64,000 bases of DNA from Pseudisothecium myosuroides (taxonomy: Eukaryota; Streptophyta; Bryopsida; Hypnales; Lembophyllaceae): contig OX637287.1 in assembly GCA_951799445.1 (NCBI GenBank), forward strand, positions 19,778,224 to 19,842,223, in the 5' to 3' direction. The notes beneath the pieces are model-generated. The model made no database searches. It was not told the origin of the DNA and saw only the letters and a program-made list of their open reading frames with translations. Made by a program: the position numbers and the translations under genes. Below are positions 1 to 11,700 of this stretch, in pieces; positions within the stretch are counted from its first letter, which is position 1, and each line of letters opens with the position of its first letter.

Positions 1-2
1 CT

Positions 3-1993
3 GATGGAGAAGTTTCCTGGGAGACACTCTGTTTCACGGCACGTTCTTGATCCCACATTTCTTTCTCGTGCACAAAACAGAATAATCGTCACATGTTTCA
101 CTATTCTGTGCTGTGTTTTAAGTGTCAATTGCTGAAAAGAGTATTTCAATTTAAGATTAAAAAATGTGGAAGTCTTGGGTAGGTGGGTGTGTGGGGATGT
201 GTTACGTGCTTAAAGAATCTCACTTTGTTGTGCTCTTTGTATGAACAGGCCAAAGTTTCGTTTAAGGATATGCAGTCTCATACGCTTTGGGCTCCACCCA
301 TGGTTGAGTACCTTCTGTTTGGAGCAGGAGTCGGCGAGGTGAGATTGTTGAGCTTTGCAATGATCTAGATTCGCGATTTAATCTTGTAAATCGATCTGGT
401 TTTGATTCATTTCCTTAGCCTATGACTTCTAAAGTGAGAATGAGGGCTTTTAACTGCAACTGTTGAAAATGAACAGCATCACTTTGCTTCAGTTCCCTTC
501 AGTTCCCTCCAGTACAGTACATGATAGTGGTAGACAGAGAACTCAACATTATAAAGCAGTGCAGAAGGCATCATGTGGCATACTATTTGTATCCAGTGAT
601 ATCCATCTGTCATGTTCTTAATTGAAAATGTGACTTAGGTTGATATATTCACTTTTATTGCTTGAATTTCAAAGACACTCAGTCCACTGCTTAATAAACT
701 TAAGACTCACTTCTTCATCTGCAGGTGGAGGTCAACCTTTTGTCAGGAGAAACCAGAATCTTGGCGGCAGATCTTGTATACGATGCAGGAAAAAGCTTAA
801 ACAGTGCTGTTGATGTGGGTCAGGTGAAGAAATTTTAACTCTCCAATTCACAATTGTGCCCTTATGAATGCTGTCCTTTTCAGATTTCTCAAATTGTTCG
901 TAGGTTTCAACTCTTATTCTCATTTCTGTATTTTGCAGGTAGAGGGTGCCTTCGTCTTTGGAGTCGGATACTTGGTGACAGAAGACGTTGAGAGAGACGC
1001 CAAAGGCAAGCTCTTGTCGGATGGCACCTGGACATACAAGCCACCCACTGTTGACACTATTCCACAGAAGTTCAATGTAGAGCTCTTCAAAAGTCCCACC
1101 CACAAAGAACGTGTCTTTTCTTCCAAAGGTCAGTTTAGCTTCTCTTCATGATTTACTCACAAGTTCTCACAAATCACTAACTAGTTAGTAATGGAGAGAA
1201 ATAAGTCACGAACCATTAGTTTTGACCTTGTGTCTGCTATAGTGAAAATCATTTCATGTTCAAGTTAGGGAATGTGCTTAACTTGGTGTAGAATTGGTCA
1301 CTAGTGGCTACTTCTAGCTACAGACTCTTTCCTTGGAATAGGACTTGATTTGTACTACATTTATTTATCTACCAATTTCACACTATTTTAAATTAGTGTA
1401 GATTGAAGTATAACATATATGTATTAATTTCCATAGAATTTCCATTTTAAAATTGTGGATATTAAAAAAGAAGTGAAAAGAGAACATCAATTGGAGTTCC
1501 ACTAAAGGGGGAATACAATTAAGAAATTGAAGATACATGTTCCAATTGGTAACGTGCAAGTTGTTACTAAGAATTGAACAACCAATTTTTGTGACACTAA
1601 TTAGTTAGGTGACACTAAGTTTTGCATCCTTTCTAATAGGATAATTTAGTGTAGTATAGTAAAAATTAGATCATCTATTTTCTTATTGATTGCAAATGGA
1701 TTGAACTATCTTTTCAAAGCCTAGTCATCATGTAACACCTCCAATTGTGTCATGTAACAGCGGTGGGCGAGCCTCCAGTACTCCTAGCTGGTTGTGTATA
1801 CTCTGCAATTCACAGTGCTATTGTAGCGGCTCGGAAAGACTACAAGGGCACCTATGCAGGTCGTGATCTCTTTGAATTTAACCCTCCTGCCACTGTAGAG
1901 AAAGTCAAGAGCTTGTGTGGCCTTGATAATGTGGAGAATTATTTAAAGTCCACATTGAAAGCAACCAAATTGCCTCATGGAAAGCTTCTGTAA
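3..1993 (+). CDS. Aldehyde oxidase-like molybdoenzyme, C-terminal part (5' end outside window)
   Basis: Exons read as 3-38, 249-338, 725-823, 939-1128 and 1761-1993, with the stop at 1991-1993, giving 215 residues. They match the end of the molybdopterin domain of the xanthine dehydrogenase/aldehyde oxidase family, which hydroxylates aldehydes or N-heterocycles using Mo, FAD and Fe-S centres. Visible motifs are VSWETL at the start, VEVNLLSGET, YDAGKSLNSAVDVGQVEGAF and AVGEPP. Gln75 matches bovine XDH Gln1194, and Glu142 of GEPP matches the catalytic Glu1261. The motif GTWTYKPPTVDTIPQKFNVE favours plant aldehyde oxidase over xanthine dehydrogenase. Residue 82 is Phe where most family members have Gln (bovine 1201). 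The first intron seems to use a GC donor (ACG|GCACGT) because the exon aligns only up to there. Plant members make abscisic or indole-acetic acid precursors; the substrate here cannot be told. Confidence 0.88.
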
Positions 1994-4900
1994 ATATGAT
2001 GACAACTTCAACAGATATAATATTGGGTGTTATATATTTTTAGTTGTACATCCTCTATAGATCTATAAAATGTATATAGAGAAAGAGGGACTTGGATACG
2101 GACTTAGTCGAATGTTAGAATTTAGAATTATCGCGAGTGAAAATTTTGCTAATAAAAATTTGGTACTAACAGTTGTGACTTGTGAATGTTGTCATTTACA
2201 CTTGACACCATTTTAAGCTGGATGGAGCAACTTCGATGTTGTCATGGTTGTAGCAATTAGTATACCAAGGTTTTATAAACATGAGCCATATGTACCATAT
2301 GTTGTAATATACCATACTACCGTAACTATAGGGCAAGGTTGGCACATTGGCATATGCCAAATATTTAATTAAAGTTACCTAAGTAGATTCGGCACTTTAA
2401 TATTTAATTTTTATAAATTCAATATCACATTCTAATCAATTCTTAATATTTGGCACTTTTCATCGAAAGTCACAAGATTTCATGAGGTAAATGTGGAGAA
2501 GACAAACTCTTTTAGACAATTGAGGTGGTAGGAGGTACAACAAACAATGTGGGATATGTAAATTAGGATTACTAGGAGCTCAACCATTCATAGTTAAGTC
2601 AAAAGCAGGAATTGTATTCAAAGTAGAATTTCAGACCTCATTTTGGCATAGTAAAATTACTTTTCTCAAAAAACTTTGAACCGAATTAATGTAGGAAATT
2701 AAGCTAACTTTCAACTCCAAAAATCCGTTTTAGATTTCAAGCCTCCAATCAAAAGTTATGGTAAAATTTCGAAGAGGGTTTGGAAAGGACATTTTCTTCA
2801 AACATCCCCTTTGAAATTTATTCATAACTTTTGATTGAAGACTTGAAATCTAAAATGGATTTTGGTAGATTAAATTTAGCTTGATTTCCTACATTAACTT
2901 AGTTCAAAGTTTTTTGAAAAAAGTTACTCTATTATGCCAAAATAAGGTCTGGAATTCTACTTTGAACACAATTCCTATGTTTTGACAATGAATGGTGAAG
3001 TTTTCATCTTCAAATTATCCCATATCCTTTGAGGGTTCATGATGGACAATGGATTTTATTATAAAAATGACCTCTTCACCCTTCATGTTCACAATATGAT
3101 ATTGAAAAAATCCTTCATTTTGCCATCATTTTTTTTTATGGTAGATGGTCTTCGGATTTTTGGACTAACATTGGACATTTTCTTTTTTTACAACAACTTG
3201 GACATTTAATTTTTGTTAAAATCGGTAATTTTTCATTTTTTTTCCCGGCATTCATAAAAATAATTAATTTCCACCAATTCTGCCCAATGGTTATGGTACT
3301 TTCTTGGCATATTGTAAAAACATCATATCTTTTTTTGTTAGCTTTATTATTGTCACCTTCAGGTTGACCTTACTTCAATTATTTTGTTGCTAAGACTGTT
3401 ACCCTATCACATTGTGGAGGACAAAAAATGACATTCCATAGTTCCCTATAGTTTTCTTGGATGGGGTCTCATAAGTGTTTGTAATGGAAATTGTTGAAAG
3501 TCTTTGAAGAGATTGAGAATAACTTTCAAGTGAAAACTAATTAATTATTTTATATACAATATTATGAGAAGTCTAATCTTGAAAATCAAATTGCATATAA
3601 AATTTATTAAGTTTTATTCATGACCATATTTAGGAGTCCTAAATAATTGTAAGGAAGAAGTAAACGATGAAAAATGAATCCAAATACAATATAATTGTTT
3701 AATGTTTGGCAAGGCTAATTATGAAGGACCTTACATACTTGACTCTTGTATCCTATGGATGCGGGTGAAAAGAACATTATATTGAACCAAAAGAAGAAGA
3801 GATAAGGATATACAAAATTTAAGTTGTGGAACCATTTTTGTTTTTAAACTCGTCTTTGTAGTAGGAGTTTTCCATGTTAAAAAAATAAAAAATTCTAAAC
3901 ATGTGTAATCAATCATGTTGAAACTCAATGCAATATTATCAACTTGCTATAAAGATTACTTCCATGTCTTGTAAGTCAACTTATTTTGTGCCACCTATTT
4001 TTGAAGTCAATATTGGTAGGCCTTGTATTTCACAATTTGCATACCATATTGAAATAGATTTATATTTAATGACTACTATGAATTTTCTTACAATACAATG
4101 GATCATGGTCAATTTTGATATTCAAGAATTCAATCCAACTCTCTTTGATTATATTCAATTAGAATGTCATGTTTGGAAATCATTTATGAGAAGTACACTC
4201 ATAAAGGACAAATTGTCTACAAAATGATGAAATATAATTCAAGTAGGAATCTATAAAGTTGATTTTGGATACATCTTTTTGATATTTTGAAGCAAAACGA
4301 GGGCTTGTAAAAGCTTCATGAATTTTACATTATTCCCCCAATTGGGTAGTCGATCAAAAGATTTGAAGGCAATTTGGGCAAGGTGCTAATAGAGAAGGTT
4401 GGATATTAGGGTCACAATATTGGGCAAGTCTTCAATGCCATAGAAATAGTAAATCTTTTTCTTTCACTTTGTCTGCTAATATTATGGGATCTATAGAACA
4501 AATAAGCTAAAGTTTTTATTACACATTTTCATAATAATTAAGCACAATTTTTTGGGTTATATTTTGATTTGTCTTGCAATTTATTCATTTACTTATTCCA
4601 TTTTTCATTCATTGCACTAGAAATACTAGAGTAGTAGGTCAAAATCTAGTGTAAAATCATGAAATTTATATTTCAAGTTGTTTTGGTATATTTGATTTTG
4701 AAGAATAGTAAGCACAAAATTCTAAAGACCATGTCGAGCATCGTCATTATAAAACTTTCTAATTTCAAACATCAAGATCTTGCAATCAATGACAGAGATG
4801 AATTTTTCCAAAACAATTTCTACACATTGCTATATTGGTATTTTCCACTTTGGTAAAGTCAATTTAAAAAAAAAATAGTTTTTTTCATTCTTTCTCAATG

Positions 4901-5139
4901 TATAGAAGATGATGTTTTTTTAATAGAAGGTACCATTGGCCTTTTTGGAATTAATTTATAAAAAATAGCTTATAGACAAACAAACAAAGATTAAGAATCT
5001 CCACGTTCAATTTGTCCTTTTAGATTTTAATGACTCTATTGATATGGAAATTGTCACATTTTTGTATTAGTACTTCATGAAATTTCTGTATTTTCTACAA
5101 GTATAGTTATTTTCTACAAGTATGGTTGTGTGCTTTTAT
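1994..5139. other. Intergenic, AT-rich; one large inverted repeat, otherwise no gene seen
   Basis: Downstream of the aldehyde oxidase stop. The first few hundred bases probably hold its 3' UTR. From about 2200 on the sequence is AT-rich with only short chance reading frames. The inverted repeat at 2540-3040 is listed separately. I see no domain or splice pattern in 3041-5139. Confidence 0.6.
2540..3040. repeat. Long imperfect inverted repeat (foldback/MITE-like)
   Basis: The left arm at about 2578-2790 (CAACCATTCA, CAAAGTAGAATTTCAGACCT, GGCATAGTAA, GGAAATTAAGC) returns in reverse complement at about 2800-3002 (GCTTGATTTCC, TTATGCCAAAAT, AGGTCTGGAATTCTACTTTG, TGAATGGT). Weaker similarity runs further out. 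The loop is very short, so a transcript would form a hairpin of about 200 bp. No clear target duplication could be fixed. A related single arm lies at 52900-53040. Confidence 0.75.
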
Positions 5140-5143
5140 TTAA

Positions 5144-6225
5144 CCCCTAAAGTTCCACGACTATGTTTTCACCGAAAACACTCAAAAATTGCCATTTTTA
5201 ATACAAGTACCAAATTTTTGAAAAAAAACCTTTTTTGACACATGTAAGGTAAACTACCCTATTACAGACAAAATGGGAGTAAGCCCATTGCGGACAAAAT
5301 TATGATGGTGGTGTACATTTCAGAACTTGAATGTACACCATCATTACAATTTTGTCCACAATGGGCTTGCTCCCATTCTGCCCATAATGGGATAGTTTAC
5401 CTAATTATAGGATCTTATAGTAAACTAGTTTTAGAAGATGTGGAAAATTTTTTAGAATTTTCCACCATGTGGATTGGAAGATATTAGCATTTGAATTGGC
5501 AAAAATCCTTTTTTTGTTCCTGCAAAAAACAGGGCAGCTGCACCTCACAAGGTCACATTTGTATGAAAAAATGTCCAAAATGGTGGTGCTTCTTTGGATT
5601 CTTTTTCCTAAACAAGTTGGCTACATGCTTAAGAAATTTCAAATCATTTGGAATTGTACAACATATATAAAAAAAATAGTAAGTAGAAAGAAGTAGAGAA
5701 TGATCCAAAATACTAAATTGTTAAGAATTTAATTATGGAATTGAAAAATGTCAAATCCAATGGTTGTAATGTTGTAATAAACAACCTTCATCCTATAATT
5801 TTTTTTTTCCAAAAAATATTTAAAAATGAGTTAAATAAACAACTTCAAAGTTTATTTCAGAGTAGAAAATCCGTAACTGCCTGCAAACTAAAAAACCTCG
5901 TAACTTTTTATTCATTGGTCAAAATGGAATGATTTAAAGCTTTCCATGTATATATAACTCTAGAAAACCAATTTCAAATTTTCATTTTTGAAAAAAGTGA
6001 TTTTTTCAGATCTACCCGGACTACCTGCCCGGTGAAAAAAGTAACACATTAGGCCATAACTTTTGACTCCTATTTTGAAATGTCATGAAATTTAGTGCAC
6101 ATAAAAGATATTCCTTGTCCCCACCTTCTATTAAAATTTCACCTTCAAATATGAAAATCTCTAGTCACACGTACCTGCCTAAAATTGCTATGTTGCAAAA
6201 AAATAGCAGGCTGGTCCTTTAGGGG
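5144..6225. mobile_element. TTAA-flanked piggyBac-like MITE, copy 1 (carries a nested MITE)
   Basis: Bounded by TTAA at 5140-5143 and 6226-6229. The left end is CCCCTAAAGTTCC and the right end is GGTCCTTTAGGGG. Without the nested insert at 5248-5401 and its duplicated TAA it is about 925 bp, close to copies 22916-23836 (921 bp, opposite orientation) and 28811-29745 (935 bp). The interior matches the 22916 copy along most of its length (for example GTTGTACAATTCC in one and its complement in the other). It has no transposase frame, so it is non-autonomous. Confidence 0.75.
5248..5401. mobile_element. Nested 154-bp palindromic MITE, PIF/Harbinger-like, TAA target
   Basis: Almost fully palindromic. 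The left end GGTAAACTACCCTATTA mirrors the right end TAATGGGATAGTTTACC, and the centre carries mirrored GTGTACATT and AATGTACAC. It is flanked by TAA at 5245-5247 and 5402-5404. Two paralogous host elements (near 23740 and 34655, reverse strand) have the uninterrupted site ACATGTAAC with one TAA, so the duplication is shown by empty sites. A 3-bp TAA/TTA target is typical of PIF/Harbinger (Tourist) MITEs. Confidence 0.8.
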
Positions 6226-6229
6226 TTAA

Positions 6230-8200
6230 AATGATAAAAAAATTCCACTGAAAAATTGAAGATTAGTTTGTAAACATATAAAAAAATGATAAACCTCAAA
6301 CTCAAATGTTTGATATTAAATGTATTTTGGATTTTCATTCTTTTACCACAATTTGGGCTTTATTTTGGTGTAATTTGGTTATAATTTTGCATAATAAATT
6401 ACAAATTTGTCTACCGAAAGTAAAAGCAATCAATTACCAAATTAGATTTTAAGAGTTTGATGAGAATTGCTCTTGTGTTGTTGTTAAGATTCAAAGTTTC
6501 AATATTCTTCAGTACTAATGCATAGCCAAAATAATATAATCTAAAATTATTTTCCTGTTAAACTTATTTAGTTTAATGCAAGGTTATCATATCAATTTCA
6601 AGGCTATTTTAATATAAAACTATTTCAAACTATAATATTTGGGACCAACATTTATATTAAGGATATTCTTGGATCCAAAGCATCTAAAAGCAACTAAATA
6701 TGATTTTTAATTACATTAAAATGACTGAAATTTATATGTTAGTAATTGAAATGAGATTCTACTACATCTCAAAATATATAAAATGAAGTTAAATACCACA
6801 TGAATAAATAAAGATATTTGCATAGTGAGTCTTGAAATCTTGTCCAAAAGATTAGTGAAATTGATCTTTTATTGAGTTCAACTTGAATATTTTTGAATTC
6901 AATACTATAAATTTGGACTATTTGCAAAGGCTTAATTGATATTAAATGACAATACTGTGATAAAAGCTCATCAATTGTTGAGGTTTAATTATTTCAAAGT
7001 GCAAATTGGGTATTTTGAATTAATGCTATAAATACTAAGTAGTTTAGTTCCATTTGTTGAACATACTTTATACCCATCTTTGAAATTTAGTTTATTCATT
7101 TCTTCTTTTTTCTAAATAATGGATAATTCTTCAAATATATTAGATGTAATTTGAAAATACTTATTTTTATACAATTAGATCAATTTGCATGAAAGACAAA
7201 TAAAAATTATAGATGAGTAACAACTTTGTTTTATGAAATGAAAAATATTGTATAAACTCAATGTTTAATACTTTGTACAATATTAACAACATATTTCATT
7301 TTAATTGGATAAAATTTTGATGGTGTTCTAAAGTGAGAAAATGCTCTTTTGTATAACAAATTAGCTTATAAGACTATTAGCATTATGTCATGTTAGTTTT
7401 GTAAATAGCTAATGAAAATTTGAAGCATATTCAAAATTTGGAAAAAATTGTACATTCATAAATATATATAAAAAAAAAAATTCACAAAATAATTATAAAT
7501 TTTAAAAATGAGCTAATTCCCCCCAAAAACCTCAATGAGTTTGCAATATTTGAATTTAACAACCAAATTATTATGACATACACTTACATCAAAGTTAATT
7601 GATATTTGATATAACTAACACAACAATAGTCAAGCACTTGTTCATATGTTCCATTTAGAATTTTCAAACTTGATATATATTTAATTGGATTTTTAACTTT
7701 CAAGAATTTATAAAACATTACATTACAAAAATGCCCATTCAAATTTTTTAAATCTTTGTATAAGCTACAAGTCCTACTGTTTATCACTACAAAAATTCTA
7801 AAAGACATATGGTACTTACATGTACAAAAAATTGTTGAAAGTGACGTAAACAACATTTTTTACAACAATTTTAACATTTAGTTGAAACTAATTTAGGAAT
7901 ACATTAAAGTTAAAAATTAGTACTTCAGCCCAAGACTAAACCTTCCAATCCTCCTACGGTAGTACAATATGTTATTATAGGACAACATATTATTAGTATT
8001 AGTACATTAAGAGTTGTTCATCTACTAATTGTTTGGTAGGTGTTGGTATTCTTTAACTTGTGGGAAATGATGGGAACCGTGGAATGCAACAAAACGCTTG
8101 GGCGGTACCATTGTAGTCTTTTTTGACTTCTTTCAAGCTTGCGCTTGCTTTGCTTTAGCTCTTTGCTTCAAAGTTTAGCAGCAACGAAGGCAGCAAAGCA
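6230..8200. other. AT-rich intergenic stretch, no gene seen
   Basis: Very AT-rich, with only short frames lacking domain or codon signal. The small minus-strand frame at 7584-7856 is not convincing. Toward 8100-8200 base composition rises to genic level, marking the approach to the next promoter. Confidence 0.6.
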
Positions 8201-8713
8201 AGGCTTCTCCAGGTCGTCACTCTCTCGACCTCGCGGCTTCAATTTCTCCACCGTGTTCTCTCTCCAAGTCACTCGGCCTCCTTAGTTAAGTTCCAGGATT
8301 GTTGCCTTCCCTGGCCAGGGCTCTCAAGTAGGGGTTCGTTTTGATGCGAGCACTTGGCCTTGCTTGCTTTCGCCGCGGCGGAGCTGAATTCTTCTGCACT
8401 ATGGTCGAGGATAGGACGGGTTTGGGAGATTTTTGGAGGGAATAGATTCTTGTTGGTCATCGAAGGGAGAATTTGAGCCTACTGCGGTTCGCATTTAGGG
8501 TTTCGCTTATTACGTCTCTCTCTCTCTCACCCTATTTTTTGCCGTCTTTCTGCATCCTTTGTGCTTATTGCTTTCTTGCGCGCTTGACATCCTTACGCAG
8601 ACTCTCTTGTTTGGAGAACTAGAGTAGCCTTGGTTACGGGGGTAGACGAGGAGCTTAGGAGCGTTCTTGACGCCGTAGGACGCAGGTAATTTTGAAAAAG
8701 AGAGAAGACTGAC
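8200..8713 (+). promoter_or_regulatory. Probable core promoter and 5' UTR of the FLX-WW-RRM locus
   Basis: GC-richer than the upstream DNA, with several CT-rich patches (TCTCTCTCTCTCTCACCC near 8516-8533), common around plant transcription starts and leaders. There is a possible 5'-UTR intron donor CAG|GTAATT near 8685. The exact start site cannot be seen. Confidence 0.4.
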
Positions 8714-11700
8714 ATGGCGAATAGGAATCGCATGCCAGTGCTGAATGCGCGCTCTGGACATCCGAATGGTGTTGGCCGTCCCGGTCCCTATGGTCCAGTT
8801 CGACCGCAGATGGGAGGTCCACCTCCAGTTATGCCTGGGCCTCCTATGCCGGGAATGCTAGAGCAGAAGATGCAAGGCCAGCATGAGGAGATTCAAAGCC
8901 TTCTCACGGCCAATCAACGCCTTGCCGCAACACATGTGGCCCTGCGGCAGGAGTTGGCTGCTGCTCAGCAAGAGATGCAACGTCTCAATTCCGTCATTGC
9001 AGGTGATCAACGGGGAACTCATTAATGACCAGTACTGTAGTGGTTTGTCTGCCACTTTGTCCGAGCTTTTATCTGTGTATCAGAGTTATCCTAGTCGTAT
9101 CAAGTTCAGCGTTTAGTTTGGGGTTTAGTCTACTATATTTTCAAGGAATTTTTAATCCTCGGTCTTGTTTCGATGCTTTGAGTTTGTCAAAAACTGCTGG
9201 ATACGGACATGGAGTGACCTCTTGATGTAGTCAATTTTCTTGGCGAGTACTGATGCATTCCTGTGTTTCTGGAGAATCATTTGTAATGCTACCTTTTGCA
9301 TACCATGACTGTATTACCAACTTAATTGGATGCATTTGAATAGTCTGGGTTTGACGAGTCGCTCAGCTTAATTTCTTACAAAAATTTGCTCTCCCTATTA
9401 TCAGGCATATCTTCAGAGAAGGACGCTCAAATACGGTCCTTCATAGATAAAGTTGCCAAACTAGAATCGGATCTGCGATCCACAGAAGCTATCAAGCAGG
9501 AGCTTCTTCAAGCTCGCGGAGATTGTCAGAAATTGCATCTACATTCGCAAGATTTGAATCAACAAGTTCGGAGTGCAACGCAGGAGCTCCAGCGAGCCCG
9601 AGGAGAATTGCAGCACGTTCCTGCTTTGCGAACAGAGGTTGATAATCTTCGCGCTGAGTTGCAACGAGCCAGGTGATATGTCTGCCCTCACTAGTCATAT
9701 GCTGCGGGTTAGCGTGTAGTTGGAAATAAGTTATGAATAAGCTTACTGGTGTGTACGTCTCAATTTCATGTTGAGGTCTTTTGTTCGTGGGAAGAGTGCT
9801 TGTCAGTCCTGCATTACGTTGCTGAGCTGACTTGAAAAGCTTCTCTGTTCTTTAATAGATTTATGATCTTAGTTGAAGTAACTGATCGTGGGAATTTTTC
9901 ACCTTAACCTGGACTTCAAGTTATTATATGATTTAAGGAGCCTGAAGATATGCTTCATGAGCAATCGTGAGTTCTCCTGGTAGGGGTTTGTCCAAGTTTT
10001 TGATTTCAGCTGTTTATTTACCTTGACACTTTTCAGAAATGCGTTCGAGTATGAGAAAAAAGCGAATGCCGAACAGCTGGAACAGAGACAAGCTATGGAA
10101 AAGAACCTTGTGGACATGGCAAGGGATTTAGAGAAGCTAAGAGCAGAGTCTATAAATGCTGAGAAGAGGGCACGTCTTCATCCAGGTAGTATTATGCGCT
10201 TTGCTGGAACTCTTCCATGTTTTGTGGACAGTAGTTGTTTACTTGTAATTCTACACTGCCGGTACTCGTTCGTCATCTTCTTTTATTGAGAGGACCCTTG
10301 TCTCATTGTGACACTTCAATACGTCAGGTTTAATTTACTCTAGTACATTTGATGCTTTTTTTGCTCTAGTACATCAGGTGGATATCTACAGTACATTGCA
10401 GGGTTGCTTGGTAGTTTTGAATGCTAGGAGACTGCTCGTGTCGTTGACCAGATGGTTGGTTGGTTGAATTGAAATTTTCTACGTCAGGTGGTGCATACAA
10501 TGGAGGATATCCTGGTCCAGAGGCTTCTTACGGTCTGATGCAGCCTCAGGTTTATGGAGATGGTTATGGCATGCACCCCCAGGTATGCATTCTGATTGAT
10601 TTCTATAATCACGTACCAAAACCTAAGAAGTTGAACTACATTTGACTTCTTCAGTTTGAATCACGGTATTGATATGGGTCTTTCTGGCTGATTCCGTGTT
10701 GACAGTATTTTCTTACTTCGGTCATAGAACTATAAACAGTTGCAGTATTTACATTCTACGTCTAGTACGGTATCGATTTCCGCAATGTGACGTTGTCATT
10801 CTTTTTTTCTGTCGAACGGCCTCGTAAGCTCCACTAAGATGTAGAGGTTTTCAGAAGTCTATTGCATTGTCAGTGCCACCCACTTTTATTGCAATAGACT
10901 CTTGGGGGATAGAGCCGAATCATAGCAGCTGATTCGCATGTCCGTTCGTTCGCTTGTTTGCACGTTTGCGGTGCGAGACTGCTTCTCTCTGTTGCGTATT
11001 TTCATTTAGCCAGATAGTATCAGACTCAATTGAGGAGACTGTCAAGAATTAGAGAACTTCGATTAACGCCCGCGATCGCTTTGTAGACGTCATTCGTAAT
11101 GTAATTTGGTTTCCTGGTAGGTGCTTTAGTACTACACGGTAGCCGTTTTCATCGGACATCTTTTTCTAGGCAGATCGTTGTTGTCTCATATAGTCTCTGT
11201 AGCATGTACGCTGCAGAGACATCTTGGACGCCGGGGCTGGGGACGTATTTGATTTTGCTGCCGTGTAATGTAGTAGCCATTCTTCACGATTAAGATACTT
11301 TATCGTTGTATCTTGCTGTCACTTGATTAATTCCGGCAGTCAAATTTTCAATGGCGGTAAATGCGAATTCGATGATACAGTTTTAGTACCTTTATTTGTT
11401 GTTGTATCTAGGTGTTTCTGTTAGATGGCTAAGTTCGTCATGAGATACCTGCGGAACTTATCACCTAATGCAGGAAGTAGACAGTAGTGTCTATTGTCTA
11501 ATCAGCGTAGAGCTTTATTGATCCAATTTTGAATGAGTTAATCATGAATCTGATTATATGTAAGTTAGATTTGTGGCTCATAGCTCCTTCACTTGCTACC
11601 ACTCAGATGCCGTATGCTTTGGAGAGTGCTGTTGGGTATGGACCCAGACCAGCCCCGACATGGGGAGGACCACCTCATAAAATGCCACGTAGGTAGACTT

